A stretch of 64,000 bases of DNA from Streptomyces sp. DSM 15324 (GTDB taxonomy: Bacteria > Actinomycetota > Actinomycetes > Streptomycetales > Streptomycetaceae), in assembly GCF_001514285.1 (NCBI RefSeq), contig NZ_KQ949025.1, forward strand, positions 313,571 to 377,570, in the 5' to 3' direction. The notes beneath the pieces were generated by a model. The model did no database searches, was not told the DNA's origin, and was given only the letters and a program-made list of their open reading frames with translations. This document shows, one piece after another, positions 30,500 through 37,893 of this stretch (the first letter of the stretch is position 1; each line of letters opens with the position of its first letter). A program made the position numbers and the translations under genes.

Positions 30500-32110
30500 G
30501 TGGAAGACCTCGTCATCCGGGACGCGGACGTCGTCGACGGCAGCGGCGCGGACTCCTACCGCGCGGACGTGGTGGTCGACGACGGCAGGATCGTCGCGAT
30601 CGTCCAGGAGGCCGCGGCCGCGGGCTGCCAACGGCCCAGGGCGGTACGGGAGCTGGACGCGGAGGGGCTGGTCCTCTCGCCCGGCTTCATCGACATGCAC
30701 GCGCACAGCGACCTGGCCCTGCTGCGCGACCCCGACCACAGCGCCAAGGCCGCGCAGGGGGTGACGCTGGAGGTCCTCGGCCAGGACGGGCTGTCGTACG
30801 CCCCGGTCGACGACCGCACGCTGGGCGAGGTCCGCCGGGCCGTCGCCGGCTGGAACGGCACCGGCGACGACATCGACTTCGACTGGCGCTCGGTGGGCGG
30901 GTACCTGGACCGGCTCGACCGGGGCATCGCGGTGAACGCGGCCTACCTCGTCCCGCAGGGCACGGTCCGCGCCCTCGTCGTCGGCTGGGAGGACCGCCCG
31001 GCCACGCCCCGCGAGCTGGACCGGATGCGGCACCTGGTGGCGGAGGGGCTGGAACAGGGCGCGGTCGGACTGTCGTCGGGGCTGACGTACACCCCCGGCA
31101 TGTACGCCGGGAACGCCGAACTGAGGGAGCTGTGCCGGGTGGCGGCCCGGCACGGCGGCTACTACTGCCCCCACCACCGCAGTTACGGGGCGGGCGCGCT
31201 GGAGGCGTACGCGGAGATGGTGACGCTGGCCGGCGAGGCGGGGTGCGCCCTGCACCTCGCCCACGCCACCATGAACTTCGGGGTGAACCGGGGGCGCGCG
31301 CCGGACCTCATGGAGCTCCTCGACCGGGCGCTCGACGCCGGCGCCGACATCACGCTCGACACCTATCCCTACACGCCCGGCTGCACGACGCTCGTGGCCC
31401 TGCTGCCGAGCTGGGCGAGCGAGGGCGGCCCCGGGGAGATCCTGCGCCGCCTCGCCGACGACGACACCGCCGAACGGATCCGCCACGACCTGGAGGTGAC
31501 CGGCGCGGACGGCTGCCACGGGGTGCCGGTGGACTGGGACACCGTCGAGATCTCCGGGGTGACCGACCCGGCGCTGGGCGGCTTCGTCGGCCGTACCGTC
31601 CGTGAGTCGTCCGCCCTGCGCGGGGAGGCCCCCTGGGAGACGGCCCGCCGACTGCTCCTCGACGACGGCCTCGGCCCGACGATCCTTCAGCACGTGGGCC
31701 ACGAGGAGAACGTCCGGACCATCATGCGCCACCGCGTCCACACGGGCGGCTCGGACGGTGTCCTGCACGGCGCCAAGCCCCACCCGCGCGCCTACGGCAC
31801 CTTCCCGCACTACCTCGGCCACTATGTGCGGGAGTTGGGCATCCTGTCCCTGGAGGAGTGCGTGGCCCATCTGACCGGCCGTCCGGCGGCCCGCCTGCGC
31901 CTGCCCGACCGGGGCCTGGTGCGCGAGGGGTACCGCGCCGACCTGGTCCTGTTCGACCCGGCGACGGTGGCGGCGGGCGCGACGTACGCCGCCCCGCGCA
32001 CCCTGCCGACGGGCATCCCGCACGTCCTGGTCGACGGCCGTTTCGTGATCGAGGACGGCCGCCGCACGGACGTACTGGCGGGCCGGGCCGTCAGACGCAC
32101 CCCGCTGTGA
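30500..32110 (+). CDS. D-aminoacylase-like amidohydrolase with GQDG metal loop
   Basis: A 536-residue amidohydrolase superfamily enzyme. VEDLVIRDADVVDGSGADSY opens the beta-sandwich, PGFIDMHAHSDLALL holds the HxH metal ligands (H67, H69), and later LHLAHATMNFGVN, DITLDTYPYTPGCTTL, ILQHVGHEENV and HTGGSDGVLHGAKPHPRAYG (active-site Asp) match D-aminoacylases. Classical N-acyl-D-amino-acid deacylases have GNCG in the loop that supplies the metal-bridging Cys; here it is GQDG (residues 94-97), marking a distinct subgroup. It lies 35 bp after the deaminase gene with GGAGGG before GTG 30500. N-acetyl-D-glucosaminate is proposed as substrate from context. Confidence 0.87.
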   Translation: MEDLVIRDADVVDGSGADSYRADVVVDDGRIVAIVQEAAAAGCQRPRAVRELDAEGLVLSPGFIDMHAHSDLALLRDPDHSAKAAQGVTLEVLGQDGLSYAPVDDRTLGEVRRAVAGWNGTGDDIDFDWRSVGGYLDRLDRGIAVNAAYLVPQGTVRALVVGWEDRPATPRELDRMRHLVAEGLEQGAVGLSSGLTYTPGMYAGNAELRELCRVAARHGGYYCPHHRSYGAGALEAYAEMVTLAGEAGCALHLAHATMNFGVNRGRAPDLMELLDRALDAGADITLDTYPYTPGCTTLVALLPSWASEGGPGEILRRLADDDTAERIRHDLEVTGADGCHGVPVDWDTVEISGVTDPALGGFVGRTVRESSALRGEAPWETARRLLLDDGLGPTILQHVGHEENVRTIMRHRVHTGGSDGVLHGAKPHPRAYGTFPHYLGHYVRELGILSLEECVAHLTGRPAARLRLPDRGLVREGYRADLVLFDPATVAAGATYAAPRTLPTGIPHVLVDGRFVIEDGRRTDVLAGRAVRRTPL

Positions 32111-32120
32111 GCCGCCCGCT

Positions 32121-32171
32121 GCCGGGGGCGCGGGGAACCGCTCGGCCGGCCCCCACGCACCCGCGGCCGAC
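32121..32171. repeat. Interspersed repeat copy A (GGGGCGCGGGGAAC family)
   Basis: Between two convergent genes the sequence GGGGGCGCGGGGAACCGC is followed by GGCC-rich DNA and CACCCGCGGCCGAC. The same arrangement recurs twice near 34.25 and 34.40 kb. It belongs to a short intergenic repeat family that I recall as common in Streptomyces. Confidence 0.6.
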
Positions 32172-32180
32172 GTCAGGGCA

Positions 32181-33044
32181 CTACGGCTTGGGAAGCACGC
32201 AGGCGGCGGCGCTCAGGTTGAGCTGGTTGCCCGTCGTGAAGCACGCGGGGATCTGGTAGATCTCCTGCGCGTAGTTGATGCCCTTGCGCACGGTGACGGT
32301 GCCGCTCTCACTGACCTCGCAGGGGTTGTTCTCCGTGCAGGTCGCGCCGTCCTCATTGCCCGTGTTGTTGACGGCGACGACCTTGCCGGTGGACTGGTCG
32401 ATCACCGGCGAGCCGGAGGTGCCGCCGATGGTCTGGCAGGCCGAGGTGTAGCGGACGGAGTCCTTCCAGGTCCAGTCGCCCTCCTTGAGGCGGTAGACGA
32501 ACCCGTCGACGTTGCAGGAGTAGAGCCTCTTCCAGTAGCCGGAGGCCACGGTGATGGCGGTGCCCGCGGTGGGGTGGGTGTCCTGCACGGTCAGCGCGGA
32601 GATCCCGTACGCATTCTTGATCGTCGCGTAGCTGCTGGTGAGCTGGTAGATCGACACGTCCGTGTCGGTCATCGTCGCGTAGGCGAGCTTGCCGGCGCGC
32701 AGGGTCGCGACCCGGGTGCCGGAGGAGTTGAGCAGGCCGAAGGTCCGGGTGGAGGTCTGGTTGGTGATGACCTCGCCCGGGTCCAGGAAGCCGGACGTCA
32801 GGCAGTGGCCGTTGCTGAGGACCAGCGCCGGGTCGGTGTCCAGGGAGTTCGGGAAGCGGATGACCGATCCGGAGCAGTTGCTGAGCGCGACGGTCCCGGC
32901 GAGGGAGACGGCCTGAAGCGTGGGTGCGGCCGCCTTGGTGTCCGCCTTGGTGTCCGCCGTCGCGGCGGGGGCCGCGACGGCCGGTGCCGCTCCGATCCCG
33001 GCGATGGCCAGGGCGGTGAGCGCGGCGACGAGAGGCTTTCTCAT
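32181..33044 (-). CDS. Secreted trypsin-like serine protease
   Basis: A 287-residue preproenzyme. The Sec signal peptide MRKPLVAALTALAIAGIGAA ends near residue 25. The chymotrypsin fold has H80 in LVLSNGHCLTSG, Asp at about 129 in MTDTDVSIYQL and the nucleophile S210 in TIGGTSGSPVID. Six cysteines (SNC, GHC, YSC, SAC, ATC, NPC and two near the C-terminus) suggest disulfides. DTKADTKAA after the signal looks like a short propeptide or linker. Substrate preference cannot be read. It is convergent with the deacylase gene. Confidence 0.92.
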   Translation of the reverse strand: MRKPLVAALTALAIAGIGAAPAVAAPAATADTKADTKAAAPTLQAVSLAGTVALSNCSGSVIRFPNSLDTDPALVLSNGHCLTSGFLDPGEVITNQTSTRTFGLLNSSGTRVATLRAGKLAYATMTDTDVSIYQLTSSYATIKNAYGISALTVQDTHPTAGTAITVASGYWKRLYSCNVDGFVYRLKEGDWTWKDSVRYTSACQTIGGTSGSPVIDQSTGKVVAVNNTGNEDGATCTENNPCEVSESGTVTVRKGINYAQEIYQIPACFTTGNQLNLSAAACVLPKP

Positions 33045-33186
33045 GTGGGGGTCCCCTCTTACGACGAGGCGACCGGAGATCTTCCGGCCGCCCGCTGTTT
33101 TGTCATGTGCATTCTTAGTACGGATGCACCGAGGGGCAAGCGGCTATTTCCGGCCGCGAGTTGGCGGGATCCCACGCCTTACTTAA

Positions 33187-33227
33187 ACGGAACACGGTTC
33201 CGTATATTAAGCGGGACACCGTTCCGC
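33187..33227 (+). promoter_or_regulatory. Twin operators flanking a -10 box upstream of the alpha/beta hydrolase
   Basis: ACGGAAC-ACG-GTTCCGT (33187-33203, perfect 7-bp arms) and GCGGGAC-ACC-GTTCCGC (33211-33227, one mismatch) lie 24 bp apart centre to centre. TATATT (33203-33208) between them is a likely -10. Two tandem 17-bp palindromes over a promoter are typical of TetR-family control; no TetR gene is adjacent. Confidence 0.65.
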
Positions 33228-33245
33228 TTCTGGAGGCACGCCCTC

Positions 33246-34190
33246 ATGCGCGCATCGACCCGCCCCTCGCCCACCCCCGTCGTCTCGGTCGGCCCCCTCA
33301 CCCTGTCCACCCCGGACCGGCCCGTGGATCTCCAGGTGCGCGTCTCGGCGCCCCTGACCGGGGACGACCTGCCGGTCGTCCTCCTGTCGCACGGCCAGGG
33401 CCACTCGCACCACCTCTCCTCCCTGAACGGCTACGCGCCGCTCGCCCACCACTGGGCGGCGCACGGCTTCGTGGTCGTCCAGCCCACGCATCTGAGCTCC
33501 CGGAGCCTGGCCCTGGCCCCCGACACCCCCGGGGCGCCCCTGTTCTGGCGTTCCCGCGCCGAGGACATGAGCCTGATCCTCGACCGGTTCGACGAGATCG
33601 AGGCCGCCGTTCCACAGCTCGCGGGGCGCCCCGACCGGGACAGGGTCGCCGTGGCCGGGCACTCGATGGGCGGTCACACCGCGAGCCTGCTGCTGGGCGC
33701 CCGGCTCACCGATCCGGACGACGGGACGGAGGTGGACCTGAGCGAGCCGCGCATCAGGGCGGGCGTCCTGATGGCCTCGGTCGGCCGGGGCGGCGACGCC
33801 CTCACCCCGTTCGTGACCGAGAACTGGCCCTTCTTCGCCACCACGGACTTCTCGAAGATGACCACGCCGGCGCTGGTGGTCGCCGGCGACCGGGACGACT
33901 CGGCGCACCTGACGGTCGCGGGCCCCGACTGGCACGCCGACCCCTACGTGCTCTCCCCTGGCCGCAAGTCCCTGCTCACCCTGTTCGGCGGGGAGCACGG
34001 GCTCGGCGGGGTCTCCGGATACGACGTCGCCGAGACCACGGACGAGAGCCCCGAGCGGGTGTCGGCGGTCCAGCACCTCACCTGGGCCTACCTGCGCAGC
34101 GAGCTCTACCCGGGAGATCCGTCCTGGCCCACGGCCTGCGAGCAGCTGACGACCGCCCCGAAGCCCGTCGGCCGCGTGGAGTCGAAGTAA
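33246..34190 (+). CDS. Alpha/beta hydrolase, dienelactone hydrolase/PAF-AH-like
   Basis: A 314-residue hydrolase without a signal peptide. The oxyanion-side strand is DLPVVLLSHGQGHSHHLSSL, the nucleophile elbow VAVAGHSMGGHTASLLLGAR, the acid region TTPALVVAGDRDDSAHL and the His segment LLTLFGGEHGLGGV. This is the pattern of the predicted dienelactone hydrolase / platelet-activating-factor acetylhydrolase-like group. The substrate is unknown. ATG 33246 has GGAGG at good spacing. Twin operators upstream indicate tight repression by a regulator encoded elsewhere. Confidence 0.87.
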   Translation: MRASTRPSPTPVVSVGPLTLSTPDRPVDLQVRVSAPLTGDDLPVVLLSHGQGHSHHLSSLNGYAPLAHHWAAHGFVVVQPTHLSSRSLALAPDTPGAPLFWRSRAEDMSLILDRFDEIEAAVPQLAGRPDRDRVAVAGHSMGGHTASLLLGARLTDPDDGTEVDLSEPRIRAGVLMASVGRGGDALTPFVTENWPFFATTDFSKMTTPALVVAGDRDDSAHLTVAGPDWHADPYVLSPGRKSLLTLFGGEHGLGGVSGYDVAETTDESPERVSAVQHLTWAYLRSELYPGDPSWPTACEQLTTAPKPVGRVESK

Positions 34191-34218
34191 CCCACACCCC
34201 GAGGCAGCACCACAAAGC

Positions 34219-34450
34219 GACGAAGGCCCGCGGGAAACCACCCGCCCAAGCCCCCAAAGGGGCGCGGGGAACCGCACGACCAACCACAACGGCGCCGCGG
34301 CCGACCAACGACCCGCCCCACGACCCGCCCGACGACGCCGCGGCCGACCGAACGCCGCGAAGGGGCGACGGGCCGCGGGAAACCGCCGGCCCTAGCCCCC
34401 AAAGGGGCGCGGGGAACTGCGCGATCAACCACAACGGCGCCGCGGCCGAC
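34219..34450. repeat. Interspersed repeat copies B and C (direct repeat of about 85 bp)
   Basis: CCCCCAAAGGGGCGCGGGGA occurs at 34251-34270 and again at 34396-34415, each preceded by GCGGGAAACC...C and followed by ACGACCAACCACAACGGCGC or a close variant and GCGGCCGAC. The two copies are offset by 145 bp. CCCCCAAAGGGG can fold into a hairpin. They fill the space between two convergent genes and may serve as transcription ends. No gene is visible here. Confidence 0.7.
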
Positions 34451-34478
34451 GAACAACCCACCCGCGGAGCGCCGACGG

Positions 34479-35132
34479 TCAGTGGGACTTGCCCCCGCCC
34501 TTCCCCCGCCCCCGCCCCTGGTTGCCCGCGCCGCCGGGGGTGCTCCAGGACCGGGTGACGGTCGCGGAGGGGGTGTCGGTCGCCGCCGGGGCGCTCGGCG
34601 TCGCGGCCGGGGCCGAGGAGGTGGCGGGGGGCGGGCCGGACGCCGTAGAGCCGGAGGACGGGGAGACGCCCGCGCCGGAGGAGGACGGCTCGCCGGCCGA
34701 CGAGGGCGTACCGCTCGGGGCGTCCGACGGGCTCACCGGGTCGTCGGGCGCGGAGCGGGTGTCGCCGCGCTCCCCCTTGCCCCCGCTCGGCGCGGCGCCC
34801 GAGGTGAAGGACATCCCGGCCACCAGCGCGGCCAGCGACACCGCGCCGACGGCCCCCGCCGCCACCGCCACCCGGCGCGAGCGCCCGCCGCCCGTGCGGC
34901 GCGCGGCGCGGCGGCGGTCCGCCCGGCCGCCCGCCACCGGCTCCCCCGCGGGCCCGTCGGCCGGCGGGGCGGGCACCGCGGGAAGTCGCTGGGTCTCGTC
35001 GTACGCGTTCTGCCACCCGTGCGCGGTCGCCGGGTCGGCGTACCGCTCGTACGACGCCGGGGCGGACCCGGCGTCCGGGTGGAACACGATCGGCCGCACC
35101 CGGGGTGCGCCGCTCTCGCCTGGCCTGGACAT
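34479..35132 (-). CDS. Hypothetical single-span protein with Ser/Pro-rich outer domain
   Basis: A 217-residue protein. The cytoplasmic head (RPIVFHPDAGSAPASYERYA, DPATAHGWQNAYDETQRLP) precedes a basic RRRAARRTGGGRSRRV stretch and one membrane helix (VAVAAGAVGAVSLAALVAGM). The outer part is a Ser/Pro/Thr/Ala-rich region and a glycine/lysine tail (GNQGRGRGKGGGKSH), the composition of an O-glycosylated wall-spanning stalk. The head resembles other Streptomyces membrane proteins of unknown function. ATG at 35132 (MSRPGESGAP) is chosen; the longer frame overlaps promoter DNA of the divergent aminotransferase. Confidence 0.75.
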   Translation of the reverse strand: MSRPGESGAPRVRPIVFHPDAGSAPASYERYADPATAHGWQNAYDETQRLPAVPAPPADGPAGEPVAGGRADRRRAARRTGGGRSRRVAVAAGAVGAVSLAALVAGMSFTSGAAPSGGKGERGDTRSAPDDPVSPSDAPSGTPSSAGEPSSSGAGVSPSSGSTASGPPPATSSAPAATPSAPAATDTPSATVTRSWSTPGGAGNQGRGRGKGGGKSH

Positions 35133-35244
35133 GGCCGCGCATTGTAGGGAGAGGTGCGGCCCGTCGGACAGTGACCGGCGATAACGGACCAAATCACCCG
35201 TCTCGCGTGGTGGAAAACACGCCCCACGGGGCGTAACCGGGCCG

Positions 35245-35260
35245 TAAGCTCCCTGACATG
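35245..35260 (+). promoter_or_regulatory. -10 box of a leaderless aminotransferase message
   Basis: TAAGCT (35245-35250) lies seven bases before ATG 35258 and no Shine-Dalgarno is present, so transcription probably starts at the A of ATG. Confidence 0.45.
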
Positions 35261-36469
35261 CAGGTGATCCAGTCGACGAAGCTCGCCAACGTCTGTTACG
35301 AGATCCGGGGCCCGGTTCTCGAGGAGGCGATGCGCCTGGAGGCGGCGGGGCACCGCATCCTCAAGCTCAACACCGGCAACCCGGCCGCCTTCGGCTTCGA
35401 GGCCCCGCCGGAGATCCTGGAGGACGTCCTCCGCAACGTCTCCACGGCGCACGGCTACGGCGACGCCAAGGGCCTGCTCGCCGCGCGCCGCGCGGTCGTC
35501 ATGCACAACCAGACCCTCGGCATCGAGACGGACGTCGAGCACGTCTTCATCGGCAACGGCGTCTCCGAGCTGATCGTGATGGCGATGCAGGGCCTGCTGG
35601 ACGACGGTGACGAGGTGCTCGTGCCGTCGCCGGACTACCCGCTGTGGACCGCCGCCGTGTCGCTGTCCGGCGGTACGGCCGTGCACTACCGCTGTGACGA
35701 GCAGTCGGACTGGATGCCCGACCTCGCGGACATCGAGCGCAAGGTCACCGACCGCACCAAGGCGATCGTCATCATCAACCCCAACAACCCGACGGGCGCG
35801 GTGTACGACGAGGCGATGGTCCGGGGGCTGACCGACATCGCCCGGCGCCACAATCTGCTCGTCTGCTCCGACGAGATCTACGACAAGATCCTCTACGACG
35901 GCGCCACGCACACGCCGACCGCCTCGGTGGCCCCGGACCTGCTGACACTCACCTTCAACGGGATGTCGAAGGCCTACCGGGTGGCCGGCTACCGGGTCGG
36001 CTGGATGTCGATCTCGGGCCCGCGCGCCCACGCCGACTCCTACATCGAGGGCCTGACGATCCTGGCGAACATGCGGCTGTGCGCCAACATGCCGGGCCAG
36101 CACGGCGTGGTGGCCGCGCTCAGCGGACGGCAGTCCATCAACGACCTGGTACTTCCGGGCGGGCGGCTCAAGGAGCAGATGGACACGGCGTACGAGCTGC
36201 TGACCCGGATCCCGGGCGTGACCTGTGTCCGCCCGAAGGGCGCGCTGTACCTCTTCCCTCGCCTGGACCCGACCGTCTTCAAGATCAAGGACGACCGGCA
36301 GATGGTCCTGGACCTGCTGCGCCAGGAGAAGATCATGGTCGTCCAGGGCACCGGCTTCAACTGGCCGGAGCCGGACCACTTCCGGGTGGTGACCCTGCCG
36401 ACGGCGACGGATCTGCGGGACGCGATGGGCCGGATCTCGCGCTTCCTGGACGGCTACGGCCAGCCCTGA
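35258..36469 (+). CDS. Class I/II PLP-dependent aminotransferase, AlaA-like
   Basis: A 403-residue fold type I aminotransferase. LKLNTGNPAAFGFEAPPEIL is the characteristic entry of the AlaA/YfbQ group, VIINPNNPTGAVYDE binds the cofactor and substrate, VCSDEIYDKILYDGATHTP holds the PLP-pyridine Asp, and FNGMSKAYRVAGYRVGWM contains the Schiff-base Lys (K238). It most likely interconverts alanine and pyruvate with glutamate/2-oxoglutarate. The gene stands alone and is divergent from the Ser/Pro-rich protein gene. Confidence 0.9.
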   Translation: MQVIQSTKLANVCYEIRGPVLEEAMRLEAAGHRILKLNTGNPAAFGFEAPPEILEDVLRNVSTAHGYGDAKGLLAARRAVVMHNQTLGIETDVEHVFIGNGVSELIVMAMQGLLDDGDEVLVPSPDYPLWTAAVSLSGGTAVHYRCDEQSDWMPDLADIERKVTDRTKAIVIINPNNPTGAVYDEAMVRGLTDIARRHNLLVCSDEIYDKILYDGATHTPTASVAPDLLTLTFNGMSKAYRVAGYRVGWMSISGPRAHADSYIEGLTILANMRLCANMPGQHGVVAALSGRQSINDLVLPGGRLKEQMDTAYELLTRIPGVTCVRPKGALYLFPRLDPTVFKIKDDRQMVLDLLRQEKIMVVQGTGFNWPEPDHFRVVTLPTATDLRDAMGRISRFLDGYGQP

Positions 36470-36525
36470 TCCCGGCGGGCTCACCCTGCGTAGGGGCCGT
36501 ACCCCTGTTCTGTGAACAGCTCAAC

Positions 36526-36549
36526 TTTAGACGAAATCTAAGCTAGGAT
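36526..36549 (+). promoter_or_regulatory. Palindrome and -10 box before the 36.6-kb hypothetical gene
   Basis: TTAGA-CGAAA-TCTAA (36527-36541) is directly followed by TAGGAT (36544-36549), a good -10. An operator next to the -10 suggests repression by a dimeric regulator such as a MarR/TetR protein. Confidence 0.45.
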
Positions 36550-36581
36550 GGCTTCCTGTCAGAGCACAGGAGGCCATCCTC

Positions 36582-37022
36582 ATGTACGAGCCGAACCGCG
36601 CCCCTTCCTCTCCCAAGGGGTCCGCCCACAGCACGATGGCCGGCACCACGCCCGACTTCCCCCACCGCTCCCGCGAGGAGGAACTGGACATCCAGCTCGC
36701 CGGACACCTCTCGGCCCTGCTCGCCGTCACCGACGAGCTGCGCGGGCCGGCCCCCTCCGCCGACCTCGACGGCGCGGCCGCACGGCTCGCCCAGCAGGTC
36801 ACCCGGCTGCGGGGCGGACGGACTCCGGCCCGCGCCGCGGCGTCCACGGCCCGCGAGCCCCGGCTCTCGGCACTGCACCAGCGGGCGCACTCCCTCGCGG
36901 GCCGCGCCCTGGTCGTCGCCGCGTCCCGCGCGGACACGACGGCGGCGATCCTCGCGGCGGAGCGCATGGAGGCCCATGCCGCCGCGCTGGCGGAGGAGCA
37001 GGAGCTGAGCACCGCCGGCTGA
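36582..37022 (+). CDS. Hypothetical small alpha-helical protein
   Basis: A 146-residue cytoplasmic protein. After a polar head (MYEPNRAPSSPKGSAHSTMA) come helices EELDIQLAGHLSALLAVTDE and ARLAQQVTRLRGGRTPARAA, then LSALHQRAHSLAGRALVVAA and AERMEAHAAALAEEQELSTA. It has no known motif; its composition resembles conserved Streptomyces hypothetical proteins. AGGAGG lies upstream of ATG 36582. A palindrome covers the promoter and a strong terminator follows, so it is a single-gene unit. Confidence 0.75.
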   Translation: MYEPNRAPSSPKGSAHSTMAGTTPDFPHRSREEELDIQLAGHLSALLAVTDELRGPAPSADLDGAAARLAQQVTRLRGGRTPARAAASTAREPRLSALHQRAHSLAGRALVVAASRADTTAAILAAERMEAHAAALAEEQELSTAG

Positions 37023-37048
37023 CCCCACGGGGTCCCCCAGACGGCCCC

Positions 37049-37098
37049 GGTCCGCGTGCACCCGCAGCGACGCGCGGACCGGGCGCCATATTTTTTTT
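37049..37098 (+). terminator. Intrinsic terminator after the 36.6-kb hypothetical gene
   Basis: GGTCCGCG (37049-37056) pairs with CGCGGACC (37073-37080); after ten bases a run of eight T (37091-37098) follows on the plus strand. It lies 27 bp after the stop codon. Confidence 0.7.
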
Positions 37099-37165
37099 GC
37101 CGCCTTGTCCCCCTTTTTGTTGTCCCCTTGTTCGCTCCACCCGCATGCGGATTCTTCGCCCGCCT

Positions 37166-37205
37166 GCATTCGGGCATTCGGGCATTCGGGCATTCGGGCA
37201 TTCGG
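37166..37205 (+). repeat. Five perfect tandem copies of the 8-mer GCATTCGG
   Basis: Units occupy 37166-37173, 37174-37181, 37182-37189, 37190-37197 and 37198-37205 without mismatch. The array ends 67 bp before the TPR gene start, and the TPR frame is open back through it to 37105. Gain or loss of one unit would shift that frame or change promoter spacing. Confidence 0.85.
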
Positions 37206-37272
37206 GTGGACCGCGCGCTCCCCGTGCCCGCGCACACCTGTGCCACCGGCACCGCCTCGTAACGTCGATGCG

Positions 37273-37893
37273 GTGAAACGCAGGCAATTGTTGGTAGTGC
37301 TCTCCGGTGCGGCTGCAGTTGCCACCGGACTGCTGTCGTGGTCGGTCCTGGCGTGTGCGGCGGCCCTCCCGGACGCCGGGACGCCGTCGGCGAAACGGAC
37401 TCCCCCGAGCGCCGATGCCCTGCTGCAGGCGGGCATCGCGGCGCAGCAGAACCACGATCCCCAAGGCGCTTCCCGGTTCTACGGCGTGGTCCTCGCCCTG
37501 GACCCGCGGAACAAGGCCGCCTGGTACAACCTGGGCGTCATCGCGCACCAGGACGGCCGGACCGCCGATGCCCGCAGGGCCTACGAGAAGGCCCTGAAAA
37601 TCGATCCGGCATTTCCCTCGGCCCTCTACAACGAGGCACTCCTGCTGAAAGCCGGCGACCCCGATCTCGCGATGGGACTTCTGGAAAGGGCCGTCGGCGC
37701 GGATCCCTCGGCGGCCACGGCCCATCTGCATCTCGGGGACCTCTGGGTCCGCAAGAACCGGAAGCAGGAGGCCGCCGAGGAATACCGCAGCGCGGTGGCT
37801 GCCGACCCCGCACTCCTCTCCCAGGTACCGGAGCCGTTCCGGACATCCCTGCGCCCCGCACCCGCACCGAGCACGGCAGGGAGTCCCCGATGA
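37273..37893 (+). CDS. Exported or membrane-anchored TPR protein
   Basis: A 206-residue protein. A signal-anchor (RRQLLVVLSGAAAVATGLLS, then WSVLACAAALPDA) precedes three or four TPR units: DALLQAGIAAQQNHDPQGAS, NKAAWYNLGVIAHQDGRTAD, ARRAYEKALKIDPAFPSALY, and TAHLHLGDLWVRKNRKQEAA. TPRs bind partner proteins; location is outside or at the membrane. The stop overlaps the start of the GT-C glycosyltransferase (ATGA), so it is probably a partner of that enzyme. GTG 37273 is the assumed start. GC content here is slightly lower than in neighbours (gaaaatcgatccggcattt-type stretches), hinting at acquired DNA. Confidence 0.82.
   Translation: MKRRQLLVVLSGAAAVATGLLSWSVLACAAALPDAGTPSAKRTPPSADALLQAGIAAQQNHDPQGASRFYGVVLALDPRNKAAWYNLGVIAHQDGRTADARRAYEKALKIDPAFPSALYNEALLLKAGDPDLAMGLLERAVGADPSAATAHLHLGDLWVRKNRKQEAAEEYRSAVAADPALLSQVPEPFRTSLRPAPAPSTAGSPR

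Noticed and set aside
37105..37272. A longer N-terminus for the TPR protein running through the 8-bp repeat
   Set aside because: The extension is repetitive and the GTG at 37273 directly precedes a normal signal-anchor; the extension is kept only as part of the phase-switch hypothesis.
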